Part shown: positions 37,014 through 45,978 of the stretch, one piece after another
Numbering within the stretch: position 1 is the stretch's first letter
How the letters are laid out: the number at the start of each line of letters is the position of its first letter
DNA from: Desulfobulbaceae bacterium
GTDB taxonomy: Bacteria; Desulfobacterota; Desulfobulbia; Desulfobulbales; VMSU01
Assembly (NCBI GenBank): GCA_013792005.1
Contig: VMSU01000190.1
Coordinates: 1-64,000, forward strand
DNA length: 64,000 nucleotides
Direction of reading: 5' to 3'
The notes under the pieces: generated by a model
What the model saw: the letters and a program-made list of their open reading frames with translations, nothing else
Databases searched by the model: none
Told to the model about the DNA's origin: nothing
Program-made: the position numbers and the translations under genes

Positions 37014-38945
37014 ATGAGCGAGATTTGTATTTCCAATCCGACTGGTGAGAGTAAGGATGTGCCGAATGGCAGCACCGTGGCGGAGGCGATTAAGTCTTTA
37101 TATCCCAACAAGGTCAGAAAAAGTGCTGTTGCCGCCAGAGTCAACGGAAATCTTGTTGATCTGAGCAGCACACTCACTGAGAATGCCGTTGTCGAGGCCA
37201 TTTCTGTTGAGAGTACTGAGGGGCTTGATGTCTTGAGGCATAGCGCTGCTCACATCATGGCTCAGGCAGTACTCGACCTGTATGGGCACAAAGTGCAAGT
37301 GACGATAGGTCCCTCGGTTGAAGATGGTTTTTACTATGATTTTGACAAGAAAGAGCCTTTCTCGACTGACGATTTTGAAAAAATAGAAGTACAGATGCAG
37401 TCCATCGTTGATGCTGACCGTCCTTTTGTTCGGACAGAGGTCAGTAAAGCTGAAGCGCTTGCGTTTTTTCAAGAGAAAGGACAGAAATATAAGCTGGAAA
37501 TCATCCAGGAATTAGATGCTGAGAGAGTCAGTCTCTATCAGCAGGGTGATTTTGTCGATCTTTGTCGAGGGCCGCATCTGCCTAGTACCGGCTGGCTTAA
37601 AGCCTTTACTCTTATTAAGGTGGCAGGGGCGTATTGGCGTGGTGATGAGAAGAACGCCATGCTCCAGCGTTTGTACGGGACTGCTTTTGCTGACCCGAAG
37701 GCGCTGAAACTCTTTCTTTATAATCTTGAAGAAGCGAAAAAAAGGGATCACCGCAAACTTGGCAAAGAGCTTGAGCTTTTTACCATAAGTGATCAAGTCG
37801 GTCCTGGTTTGATCTTGTGGCAACCGAAGGGTGCACAACTCAGGAAATTGCTCGAGGATTACTGGAAGGACGAGCATTATCGTAATGATTATGAGTTACT
37901 TTTTACGCCTCAGATAGCACGGCGTGATCTGTGGAAGACCTCTGGCCATCTCGATTTTTATGTGGATGACATGTTTTCTCCCATGGTAGTTGACGATGTC
38001 AATTACCAGATCAAGCCGATGAACTGTCCATTTCACATCGCTATTTATCAGTCGAGAAAACGGAGTTATCGAGAGTTCCCGATTCGCTGGTGTGAACTGG
38101 GTACCGTATATCGTTATGAAAGGACTGGCGCCCTCCATGGCCTGATGCGTGTCCGTGGCTTTACTCAGGATGACGCTCATATCTTCTGTCTGCCTCAGCA
38201 GTTGGAAAAAGAGATATTCAATATTCTTGATTTGAATCTTCATATTCTGAAGACTTTCGGATTTTCAGACTATCAGATTTATCTGTCAACGCGTCCTGAA
38301 AAATACGTTGGTAGTGATGGAAATTGGGAGAAAGCGACAGATGCGCTGAAGCTTGCTCTGGAAAATAAAGGTCTTTCCTTTCAGGTTGATCCAGGGGAGG
38401 GAGTTTTTTATGGTCCTAAGATTGATATTAAGATTAGAGATGTCCTTGGCCGTTATTGGCAATGTTCAACAATTCAGGTAGATTTCAATCTCCCTGAACG
38501 ATTTGGTATAACCTATACTGGTGAAGATGGCGCCGAGCATCAGCCTATTATGATTCATCGGGCATTGATGGGATCTCTTGAACGATTTTTCGGAGTACTG
38601 ATTGAACATTACGCAGGGGTATTTCCGTTATGGCTCGCCCCTGTTCAAGCCAGGGTTATGAATATCTCCGATGCACAGGCTGAATACGCAGAAGGTGTAT
38701 ATCGTCAGATGAAGAAATCTGGCATTCGGATTGAAAAAGATTTTAGAAACGAAAAGCTAAACTATAAGATACGGCAGGCCCAATTGGTCAAGATACCGTA
38801 TATGTTGATCATCGGAGATAAAGAAGTTGAGGAGCAAAAAGTGACGGTTCGTTTACGTGACGGTCAGAATTTGCCTGCTATGTCTGTCCCTGAGTTCATC
38901 GAGATGATCAGAGTGGAAAGCCAGATCCCTGTTAGTTCGGAGTGA
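37014..38945 (+). CDS. thrS: Threonyl-tRNA synthetase
   Basis: 643 residues, the usual size. An N-terminal TGS domain (about 1-65) is followed by an editing domain with HSAAH (HxxxH, about 77) and the distal CRGPH, then the class II catalytic core with motif 2 RYERTGALHGLMRVRGFTQ and zinc ligands including the Cys of MNCPFH, and the C-terminal anticodon-binding domain (LAPVQARVMNISD). It charges tRNA-Thr and clears mis-charged Ser. The frame is open through the upstream tRNA, but the ATG at 37014 gives the correct N-terminus. It heads the thrS-infC-rpmI-rplT-pheS-pheT-ihfA-merR series. Confidence 0.97.
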   Translation: MSEICISNPTGESKDVPNGSTVAEAIKSLYPNKVRKSAVAARVNGNLVDLSSTLTENAVVEAISVESTEGLDVLRHSAAHIMAQAVLDLYGHKVQVTIGPSVEDGFYYDFDKKEPFSTDDFEKIEVQMQSIVDADRPFVRTEVSKAEALAFFQEKGQKYKLEIIQELDAERVSLYQQGDFVDLCRGPHLPSTGWLKAFTLIKVAGAYWRGDEKNAMLQRLYGTAFADPKALKLFLYNLEEAKKRDHRKLGKELELFTISDQVGPGLILWQPKGAQLRKLLEDYWKDEHYRNDYELLFTPQIARRDLWKTSGHLDFYVDDMFSPMVVDDVNYQIKPMNCPFHIAIYQSRKRSYREFPIRWCELGTVYRYERTGALHGLMRVRGFTQDDAHIFCLPQQLEKEIFNILDLNLHILKTFGFSDYQIYLSTRPEKYVGSDGNWEKATDALKLALENKGLSFQVDPGEGVFYGPKIDIKIRDVLGRYWQCSTIQVDFNLPERFGITYTGEDGAEHQPIMIHRALMGSLERFFGVLIEHYAGVFPLWLAPVQARVMNISDAQAEYAEGVYRQMKKSGIRIEKDFRNEKLNYKIRQAQLVKIPYMLIIGDKEVEEQKVTVRLRDGQNLPAMSVPEFIEMIRVESQIPVSSE

Positions 38946-38980
38946 CAGTGAATGGTATTGTTCAAAAAAACCTAATGTAT

Positions 38981-38994
38981 GAGGTGCGAATATT
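38981..38994 (+). promoter_or_regulatory. Ribosome site and AUU start codon of infC
   Basis: GAGGTG (38981-38986) is five bases before ATT at 38992. No ATG, GTG or TTG near this point is in frame; the first in-frame TTG (39109) would remove the first ~39 residues. AUU starts on infC are known from E. coli, where IF3 represses its own translation by rejecting the codon. Confidence 0.8.
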
Positions 38995-39534
38995 AAAGGT
39001 CGAACAAAGGCTGCTCCCAAGGGTGCAGAGGCAAGGGTCAGAATAAATAATCAGATTAATAACAAGGAAGTTCGAGTTATTTCTGAAACCGGAGAACAGC
39101 TTGGCATATTGTCCAACCTTGTAGCGTTGCGAACGGCACAAGAAGCAGGCCTTGACTTGGTTGAAGTATCAGCTAATGCAGAACCTCCTGTATGCCGGAT
39201 AATGGATTATGGCAAGTTTCGGTATGAACAGAGTAAGAAACTTGCAGAGGCCAAAAAGAAGCAGACCGTTATCGAGGTAAAGGAAATTAAACTCAGGCCG
39301 AAAACTGAGAAACATGACCTTGATTTTAAGATAAAAAATATTCGTAAGTTTATTGAACAAAAAAATAAAGTAAAAATCACGGTTCGTTTCCGAGGTAGAG
39401 AGATTGTTTATGCAGAGACTCAAGGGAATGATACGTTAAAGAAAATCGCTGATGCCGTAATGGATATAGCGATTATAGTTCAAGAACCAAAAATGGAAGG
39501 CCGACAGATGGTCATGTATGTCGGGCCCAAATAA
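38992..39534 (+). CDS. infC: Translation initiation factor IF-3
   Basis: 180 residues when read from the AUU at 38992, matching the family length. The N-domain has the typical RVRINNQINNKEVRVIS and the conserved ALRTAQEAGLDLVEVS, PPVCRIMDYGKFRYEQ; the Lys-rich linker leads to the C-domain (KEIKLRPKTEKHDLDFK, VRFRGREI). It binds the 30S subunit and proofreads start-codon pairing. The rare start codon predicts autoregulation. It follows thrS by 46 bases and precedes rpmI by 17. Confidence 0.95.
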   Translation: MKGRTKAAPKGAEARVRINNQINNKEVRVISETGEQLGILSNLVALRTAQEAGLDLVEVSANAEPPVCRIMDYGKFRYEQSKKLAEAKKKQTVIEVKEIKLRPKTEKHDLDFKIKNIRKFIEQKNKVKITVRFRGREIVYAETQGNDTLKKIADAVMDIAIIVQEPKMEGRQMVMYVGPK

Positions 39535-39551
39535 TGTGAGGGAGATTTGTA

Positions 39552-39749
39552 ATGCCAAAGATGAAAACAAATAGAGGCGCTGCCAAGAGATTTAAAATGA
39601 GTGCGTCTGGAAAAATAGTACGCAGTAAGGCCTTCTCCAGTCATATCTTGACCAAGAAGACCACCAAGCGGAAGCGTAATTTGCGTAAGAGCGCATTGGT
39701 CGATCCAACTAACGCACCAAACATCAAGAAATTACTTCCGTACTTATAA
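39552..39749 (+). CDS. rpmI: 50S ribosomal protein L35
   Basis: 65 residues, standard length, basic. [20 protein letters not shown] is the family start, and the KRKRNLRK segment is typical. ATG at 39552 with GGGAGA upstream. It is encoded between infC and rplT as in most bacteria. Confidence 0.97.
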   Translation: MPKMKTNRGAAKRFKMSASGKIVRSKAFSSHILTKKTTKRKRNLRKSALVDPTNAPNIKKLLPYL

Positions 39750-39898
39750 GTCGTTTTTTCATTCAGGGCAGATCGGTTGTATAATGTTTTTTAATTTTCT
39801 ATCACTTGTGTAAAAGCTGTAATAGATTACGGATTGAATGATCACCTGAGCTAGTTATATATAATTTTTTATCGTGCATTACGAGCAAGGAGAATACG

Positions 39899-40243
39899 AT
39901 GCCTAGAGTTAGCCGTGGTTTTAAGGCGCGTCGCCGAAGAAATAGAGTATTGAAAATGGCCAAAGGGTATGTTGGTGGTAGACATCGTCTGATCAGATCA
40001 GCCACCGAAGCCGTTGAACGCGCGCTGTGTTATGCTTATCGTGATCGTCGTCAAAAGAAACGAGATTTCCGTCGGTTATGGATAGCTCGTATTTCAGCAG
40101 CTGCCAAAATGAACGGACTTTCTTACAGCAAGCTGATTGGTGGTATGAAAAAGGCAAAGATTGAACTTGATCGTAAGGTTCTTTCCAATATGGCCATTCT
40201 CGATCCCAACGCCTTCACCCAAGTTATAAAGCTGGCTTCATAA
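39899..40243 (+). CDS. rplT: 50S ribosomal protein L20
   Basis: 114 residues. The N-terminal extension [19 protein letters not shown] and the core [18 protein letters not shown] are diagnostic. It is essential for early 50S assembly; in E. coli L20 also represses its operon by binding the mRNA. AAGGAG precedes the ATG. The 149-base gap after rpmI contains TATAAT with only a weak -35, so an internal promoter is possible but unproven. Confidence 0.97.
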   Translation: MPRVSRGFKARRRRNRVLKMAKGYVGGRHRLIRSATEAVERALCYAYRDRRQKKRDFRRLWIARISAAAKMNGLSYSKLIGGMKKAKIELDRKVLSNMAILDPNAFTQVIKLAS

Positions 40244-40262
40244 CTTGCCATCTCCGTTTCCT

Positions 40263-41282
40263 ATGGAAGAAGAACTCCTCTGCCTAAAAAGCGAGGCGTT
40301 GGAAAGTATTGATGCTGTTCAAGCCTGTGATGGCTTGGAGTCCTGCCGAGTAAAGTATCTGGGCCGTAAAGGCCTTTTTACTTCAATTATGCGCAGCTTG
40401 AGTCAAGTATCAGAAGCTGACCGACCTCGATTTGGTAAGCTGGCCAATGAGATAAAACAGCAGATCGAGGCGGCTTTTTCTGAGAAACAGTCATCTTTCG
40501 ACTCAGTATCAGGCGCCTCGAAAAGTAAAGCCATAATTTTAGATGATTTGACCTTGCCTGGCCGTGCTACCCCTTTTTGTAAGCATCATCCGGTAACACA
40601 GGTCATGTCAGATATCTGCGCTATTTTTGAGCGCCTTGGTTTTACTGTGGCGGAAGGGCCAGATATCGAACTCGATTTCTATAATTTTGAAGGACTTAAT
40701 ATCCCTGAGCATCATCCAGCTCGTGATATGCATGACACCTTCTACATCAGCTCCAATGTCCTGCTCAGAACGCACACTTCGCCGATGCAAGTGCGCACCA
40801 TGGAAAAACAGTCGCCTCCGTTGAGGATGATCGCACCAGGCAAAGTCTATCGCTGTGATTCCGATATTACGCATACTCCCATGTTTCACCAGGTAGAAGG
40901 ATTTCTGGTTGACCGAAATGTCTCATTTGCAGACTTGAAGGGAGTTCTGTCGACTTTTATCTCACAAGTTTTTTCACCGGATACGGCAATACGTTTTCGT
41001 CCAAGTTTTTTTCCATTTACTGAGCCAAGCGCGGAAGTTGATATTGCCTGTGTTATTTGTGCAGGGGCAGGGTGCCGTGTCTGTAAACAGACTGGGTGGT
41101 TAGAGATTCTTGGCGCTGGATTAATTGACCCAGAAGTTTTTGCTAAAGTTGGTTATGACCCTGAACAGTATAGCGGATTTGCCTTTGGTTTAGGGGTCGA
41201 ACGGATTGCGATGCTCAAATATGGCATTACAGATATTCGGCTGTTTTATGAAAATGATATCCGTTTCTTGCGGCAGTTCTAA
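40263..41282 (+). CDS. pheS: Phenylalanyl-tRNA synthetase alpha subunit
   Basis: 339 residues from the ATG at 40263, the family length; a TTG at 40245 would add six residues, and neither has a clear ribosome site. The N-terminal coiled coil (LKSEALESID...) precedes the class II catalytic domain with HPARDMHDTFYI (motif 1 side), HTSPMQVRTM, FHQVEGFLVD and motif 3 GLGVERIAMLKYG. It forms an alpha2-beta2 enzyme with PheT. The four Cys in CVICAGAGCRVC could bind zinc. Confidence 0.96.
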   Translation: MEEELLCLKSEALESIDAVQACDGLESCRVKYLGRKGLFTSIMRSLSQVSEADRPRFGKLANEIKQQIEAAFSEKQSSFDSVSGASKSKAIILDDLTLPGRATPFCKHHPVTQVMSDICAIFERLGFTVAEGPDIELDFYNFEGLNIPEHHPARDMHDTFYISSNVLLRTHTSPMQVRTMEKQSPPLRMIAPGKVYRCDSDITHTPMFHQVEGFLVDRNVSFADLKGVLSTFISQVFSPDTAIRFRPSFFPFTEPSAEVDIACVICAGAGCRVCKQTGWLEILGAGLIDPEVFAKVGYDPEQYSGFAFGLGVERIAMLKYGITDIRLFYENDIRFLRQF

Positions 41283-41308
41283 GCAGCTCTCAGTCTAAAA
41301 TATATCCA

Positions 41309-43726
41309 ATGAAATTTACCGTTAATTGGCTCAAGCAATACGTAGACTTTAGTTTCACCCCGACCGAACTTGCTCACCGGCTTACTATGCTGGGGCTTGA
41401 GGTTGATGCGGTAGAGGCACTCTATCAAAACATTGATCAGATTAAAGTCGCGCGGGTGCTCTCTGTCGCAAAGCATCCCAACGCCGATAAACTCACTCTT
41501 TGTGAGGTCATTGTAGGTGATGACCGAAAAAAGATTGTCTGTGGCGCCCCGAATGTCAAGGCTGGTATGCTTGTACCCGTTGCTTTGCCAGGGTGCACAA
41601 TGCCTGCTGGGTTTGTGATCAAAACTTCCAAACTCCGAGGTGAGGTTTCTGAGGGAATGTTGTGTTCTGGTACAGAACTCGGCATTGCCATAGACAGCGC
41701 CGGGCTCATGGAATTGTCTGAAGAGTGTCGTTGTGGTGATAGGCTGGTTGATGCTTTGGGGTTGCTCGACACTATGATTGAGGTTGATATTACCCCTAAT
41801 CGAGCCGATTGTACTAGTCTTATCGGGATAGCTCGTGAAGTGGCTGGTGTTACTGGCGCACAGTTGAAGATGCCGGTGAGTTCCGCTTTCCCCCTCGCGA
41901 CCAATCACGAGGCTTTTGCTGTTGAAGTTTCTGCTCCAGAAGCTTGCCCTCGTTATGCAGCACGTCTGCTTAAGAATGTTACTGTTGGTCCTTCCCCATG
42001 GTGGTTAAAACGACTGTTGATGGCAGTAGGGCTTCGTCCAATCAATAATGTCGTTGATATTACCAATTTCGTGATGCTCGAATACGGGCAGCCACTTCAT
42101 GCCTTTGATTTCTCCCTAGTCCATGGCCAAAAAATAATCGTTCGCAATGCTGTTGAAGGCGAGAGGATGACCACTCTTGATGGTGTCGACAGGTCACTTG
42201 ATGCCGACATGCTGTTGATATGTGATGGACAAAGACCGGTTGCTATTGCAGGAGTCATGGGTGGGCAGAATTCGGAAGTATCAGCACAGACTACCGAAAT
42301 TCTGCTTGAAAGCGCTTGCTTTGATGCGGTTGGTATTCGTCGCACCAGTAGAGCATTAGCGTTATCCACTGATGCATCATACCGCTTTGAGCGCGGTGTT
42401 GATCCCAGGGGAACAATTAATGCTCTTGAGCGGGCGGCACAGTTAATTGTAGAGTTGTGCGAGGCAGAACTCGTCCCAGGAGGAATTGACTGTGCCGCCA
42501 ATTCTTTTGTGCCCAAGCAAATCATCTTGAGAACCAGCAGGACGTGCGCACAGCTCGGAATTAGCGTAGATCAATCGGAAATTTCTTCGTTACTTGCCCG
42601 GATTGGTATAGAATCCACAGTTGCAGGCCCTGATACGTTGCAGGTCATTGCACCTAGTTTCAGAGTCGATATTGAACGTGAAATCGACCTGATAGAAGAA
42701 ATAGCTCGATTAAAGGGTTATAATGAAATTCCGTCAACCATGCCCGTTGTTCCCATGAGCATGTCAGTTCAGGACCCTGCGAGATCAATCAGGCAACGTC
42801 TTGCGACTGTAATGGTAGCCCTTGGGGCATATGAAGCAGTCAATTACAGCTTTACCTCGGAGCGGTATGGCGATCTTTTAGGATTGAGAGCAGATGATCC
42901 GCTACGGAATCAGGTAAAGTTGATCAATCCCCTGGCAGATGATCAAGGTGTAATGAGAACCATGTTGTTGCCCGGGTTGATGGAGAATCTTAAGCATAAC
43001 TTGAATCGTCAGAATAGTGACATCGGCCTTTTTGAGATAGGTAAAGTATTTTGGCCAGTGTCTGGGCAGGAACAGCCTCATGAGGGCTTACGACTGACTG
43101 CAGTTTTTTCAGGAAGACCCGGTGTCGATTCGCCAGTTCTCCATTATGGCTCACGGTTGTTTGATGTTTATGATCTGAAGGGTATAGTTGAGATCATAAT
43201 GAATCAACTCGGGTTGAGTAAAGTTCAGTGTGTTGCTTTTAATACGCCGCCTATATACGTTGATCAGGCGGTATCGCTCGCCATAGTGGTCGGGGATCTG
43301 CAAGTTGGAATTCTTGGGCAACTTAAGAGATCAACGTTGAAATCATTTGGCATTAAGCAGGATGTTTTCTTTTTTGATATTGACCTTGATCTAATTTTCG
43401 ACCTTGAACCAGCACGGCCCTTGTTTAAGCCTCTATCCAAATTTCCTTCGGTTTCCTGGGATTTGGCTTGTGTTGTCAGAGAGGATGTTGGTGCGGGCAA
43501 AATAGCAGCATCGATCATGGACAATAACTTTCCACTTGTCCGTCGAGTCGAGATATTTGATGTGTATCGAGGGAAGCCTATTGCTGAAGGGATGAAAAGT
43601 GTCGCTTTGTCAATTACTTATCATTCTGAAGAGCAGACGCTTGATGATGGAGCTGTTGGTAAGGTTCACAATGCCATCATGGAATTTATTCGTACTCGAT
43701 TTGATGGCCAATTACGGGAGTTATGA
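41309..43726 (+). CDS. pheT: Phenylalanyl-tRNA synthetase beta subunit
   Basis: 805 residues. MKFTVNWLKQYVDF is the family start; an EMAP/tRNA-binding fold (about 45-150; HPNADKLTLCEV, KIVCGAPNVKAG) is followed by B3/B4 editing (MLEYGQPLHAFD), B5 (about 400-475), a catalytic-like core, and C-terminal FDX-ACB domain (SWDLACVVRED...IFDVYRG). It edits mis-charged Tyr and contacts tRNA. The start is 26 bases after pheS. Confidence 0.96.
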   Translation: MKFTVNWLKQYVDFSFTPTELAHRLTMLGLEVDAVEALYQNIDQIKVARVLSVAKHPNADKLTLCEVIVGDDRKKIVCGAPNVKAGMLVPVALPGCTMPAGFVIKTSKLRGEVSEGMLCSGTELGIAIDSAGLMELSEECRCGDRLVDALGLLDTMIEVDITPNRADCTSLIGIAREVAGVTGAQLKMPVSSAFPLATNHEAFAVEVSAPEACPRYAARLLKNVTVGPSPWWLKRLLMAVGLRPINNVVDITNFVMLEYGQPLHAFDFSLVHGQKIIVRNAVEGERMTTLDGVDRSLDADMLLICDGQRPVAIAGVMGGQNSEVSAQTTEILLESACFDAVGIRRTSRALALSTDASYRFERGVDPRGTINALERAAQLIVELCEAELVPGGIDCAANSFVPKQIILRTSRTCAQLGISVDQSEISSLLARIGIESTVAGPDTLQVIAPSFRVDIEREIDLIEEIARLKGYNEIPSTMPVVPMSMSVQDPARSIRQRLATVMVALGAYEAVNYSFTSERYGDLLGLRADDPLRNQVKLINPLADDQGVMRTMLLPGLMENLKHNLNRQNSDIGLFEIGKVFWPVSGQEQPHEGLRLTAVFSGRPGVDSPVLHYGSRLFDVYDLKGIVEIIMNQLGLSKVQCVAFNTPPIYVDQAVSLAIVVGDLQVGILGQLKRSTLKSFGIKQDVFFFDIDLDLIFDLEPARPLFKPLSKFPSVSWDLACVVREDVGAGKIAASIMDNNFPLVRRVEIFDVYRGKPIAEGMKSVALSITYHSEEQTLDDGAVGKVHNAIMEFIRTRFDGQLREL

Positions 43727-43727
43727 G

Positions 43728-44024
43728 ATGAGTGCTGATAACGTTACACGCAGGCATTTATCTAATGCCATTTATGATCAGGTTGGATTCTCCAAGCAGA
43801 TTTCTGGAGATATAGTTGATGCTTTCTTCGATCAAATCAAGGAGGCGTTGCTTTCAGAGGAGAATGTCAAGCTGGTTCAGTTTGGATCCTTTAAGTTGAG
43901 AAAGAAAACTTCAAGAATAGGCAGAAATCCTAAAACTGGCGAGACTATAGAAATTACTAGTCGAAGTATGGTATCATTTAAGCCAAGCAAATCGTTGAGA
44001 GACAGGATTAACAGGAGTATTTGA
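43728..44024 (+). CDS. ihfA: Integration host factor, alpha subunit
   Basis: 98 residues. This is an HU/IHF-family DNA-bending protein with the beta-arm region KLVQFGSFKLRKKTSRIGRN and NPKTGETIEI, ending SLRDRINRSI. The position directly after pheT is the classical ihfA (himA) locus. ATG at 43728 begins one base after the pheT stop and has GGAG upstream; a longer frame starting inside pheT is not credible. It would assist sigma-54 promoters such as the one at 22912, since IHF commonly bends DNA between activator and promoter. Confidence 0.94.
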   Translation: MSADNVTRRHLSNAIYDQVGFSKQISGDIVDAFFDQIKEALLSEENVKLVQFGSFKLRKKTSRIGRNPKTGETIEITSRSMVSFKPSKSLRDRINRSI

Positions 44025-44048
44025 TTCTTCAGACAATAGGGCATCAGC

Positions 44049-44408
44049 GTGGGGCGTAACAACACTGAGACCATTGAGATTCCAGATAAGGTATATTTCA
44101 AAATTGGTGAGGTTTGTCGACTGACAGGCGTCAAGCCGCATACATTACGCTATTGGGAGTCTGAATTCACCACAATAAAACCACAGCGTGTCGGCTCCAA
44201 GCAACGGATGTATCGACGTGTTGATGTCGAGAATATCTTACTCCTCAAAAAAATGCTCCATGAAGATGGAATGACCTTAGCAGGTGCCAGAAAGTCCTTG
44301 GCGAGAAAACCAAAAGATGATATTAAGGGTACTTTGCCTGTGTCTGTGTTCACTATGGTTCATGAAGTCAAAAGGCAATTGTTAGCGATTAGAGATTTGA
44401 TATCTTAG
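44049..44408 (+). CDS. MerR-family transcriptional regulator
   Basis: 119 residues with a GTG start at 44049. The N-terminal winged helix is typical: YFKIGEVCRLTGVKPHTLRYWESEF followed by RVGSKQRMYRRVDVENILL (motifs span about residues 16-65). No metal-binding Cys pair is visible in the short C-terminal part, so an organic or other signal is likely. MerR genes beside ihfA are frequent in Desulfobacterota. It ends 9 bases before tRNA-Pro. Confidence 0.88.
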   Translation: MGRNNTETIEIPDKVYFKIGEVCRLTGVKPHTLRYWESEFTTIKPQRVGSKQRMYRRVDVENILLLKKMLHEDGMTLAGARKSLARKPKDDIKGTLPVSVFTMVHEVKRQLLAIRDLIS

Positions 44409-44417
44409 TAATTGGGT

Positions 44418-44494
44418 CGGGATGTAGCGCAGTCTGGTAGCGCACTTGAATGGGGTTCAAGGGGCCGGAAGTTCGAATCTTCTCATCCCGACCA
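44418..44494 (+). tRNA. tRNA-Pro (anticodon GGG)
   Basis: 77 bases. Acceptor CGGGATG pairs with CATCCCG, discriminator A, encoded CCA. The anticodon stem CTTGA/TCAAG encloses ATGGGGT, giving anticodon GGG (codon CCC) with normal T33. T-arm TTCGAAT is standard. Confidence 0.96.
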
Positions 44495-44502
44495 GTGTTG
44501 AC

Positions 44503-44537
44503 AAGGGGTTAGCTCTAATTGAGTTAACCCCTTTTTT
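44503..44537 (+). terminator. Strong Rho-independent terminator
   Basis: AAGGGGTTAGCTC and GAGTTAACCCCTT pair with one mismatch around TAATT, followed by a T-run. It ends the thrS-to-tRNA-Pro transcription unit. Confidence 0.88.
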
Positions 44538-44685
44538 GTATGTTTGCCCGCCTGAGGCACCTGCAATAAAAACAAAACAGTTATTTTTCGTTACTTTCCG
44601 TGAAATCCTGTTATTGCCATATCGCTAGATTTCACTATCATTGGCAGCCATCTTTATCTACTTCCCTCCAATTGAGGCGTTAGCC

Positions 44686-45978
44686 ATGTCACTGCAGACT
44701 ATTCAAGATCTATTGACCAAACACAAACTCGTGGAAGGAATGATCCATAAGCAGGAGATGCCACGTCAAGACCTGGTCGGATCTATGGTGCATAAGCAGC
44801 ATTTGGTCGAGCTAGGGGCGGTGTTTGCTCGGATGGCACCTTCTGAAATTGCTGACATCCTTGATGAACTTTCACCGGATGACTTGTTTTTGGTCTGGGG
44901 GCAGATCAACGACAAACTGACAGACGAGATCTTAAGTGAGGTTTCCGACGCAACCAGAGATACGCTGGCCACTCGCAGCAGTTATCTCGGATCTGCTTGT
45001 GTGGTGAATGCCTTCGAACTGGCGCAGGGCCAATTATGTCAGACCACTATTGAGTCGGTTGAAGATCTGGAGGGTATCAAGCCTATTTGGGTCGATCTGG
45101 TTGGGACAACTAAAGCTGATCGGCAAAAAATAGGGGAATATTTTGGGCTGGAACTACCCGATCCAGAAGACCTTACAGACATTGAGTCCAGTGCGCGTTT
45201 TTTTGTGGAAGAGAATAACGAAATCCATCTGCATTCTGATTTCTTACTCGACAGGGAAGGGGATTCGCGTAACGTCCCGGTTGCATTCATCTTGTTTCGA
45301 GAGATATTGTTTTCCGTTCGCCAGGAGGAACTTCCTGTTTTTCGTCTGCAGCGTTTACGTGCGCGTATTCCTAACAGCTATGTTTCTGATGGCGTAAACA
45401 TTTTGCTGGATCTTTATGCGGCTGACGCCGAATATTCAGCAGATTCGTTGGAGGAGAGCTACCTTGAGCTTGGTGCGGTAGGTAAACAGGTACTTAACAG
45501 AACAATGACCGATGAGGATGCTGCTAAAACCCTTGCTGCAATCGCAGAAGAGGAGGATCTTAACGGACGCATTCGCAGAAATGTTCTGGATACTCGTCGC
45601 GCACTGACCTTCCTGATTCGGAGAAAACTTCTCACTTCCGCTCAACTTGAGGATGCTCAACAAATTCTTCGAGACATCAAGTCTCTTGATGGGCATACCG
45701 CCTTTTTGTTTGAAAAGATCAACTTTTTGATGGATGCTACTGTCGGATTCATCAATATCAACCAGAATAGGGTAATATATCGCCTGACGGTGCTTAGTCT
45801 TATCTTCCTGCCCCTTAATGTGATTGCTGGTATCGGAGGGATGTCAGAGTTTTCGATGATGACTAAGACAATCCCTTGGCCTGTCTCCTATAGCCTGTTT
45901 ACCGTTGGACTCTTGATCGTTGCCTGGATTACCTTGGTAATTCTAAAGATTTACGAAAGGAGAAACAGTCCAAAATAG
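44686..45978 (+). CDS. CorA-like metal transporter with MgtE-N-like domain
   Basis: 430 residues. The N-terminal ~130 residues (MAPSEIADILDELSPDDLFLV) look like the helical MgtE_N cytoplasmic domain. The middle and long helix region (about 150-360) is CorA-like, and two TM helices close the protein (about 370-392, RLTVLSLIFLPLNVIAG, and 405-425). The CorA signature GMN is replaced by GMS in IAGIGGMSEF. It probably moves Mg2+ or another divalent cation, but the altered selectivity motif leaves this open. ATG at 44686 has GAGG upstream; a longer frame starts at 44641. Confidence 0.8.
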   Translation: MSLQTIQDLLTKHKLVEGMIHKQEMPRQDLVGSMVHKQHLVELGAVFARMAPSEIADILDELSPDDLFLVWGQINDKLTDEILSEVSDATRDTLATRSSYLGSACVVNAFELAQGQLCQTTIESVEDLEGIKPIWVDLVGTTKADRQKIGEYFGLELPDPEDLTDIESSARFFVEENNEIHLHSDFLLDREGDSRNVPVAFILFREILFSVRQEELPVFRLQRLRARIPNSYVSDGVNILLDLYAADAEYSADSLEESYLELGAVGKQVLNRTMTDEDAAKTLAAIAEEEDLNGRIRRNVLDTRRALTFLIRRKLLTSAQLEDAQQILRDIKSLDGHTAFLFEKINFLMDATVGFININQNRVIYRLTVLSLIFLPLNVIAGIGGMSEFSMMTKTIPWPVSYSLFTVGLLIVAWITLVILKIYERRNSPK

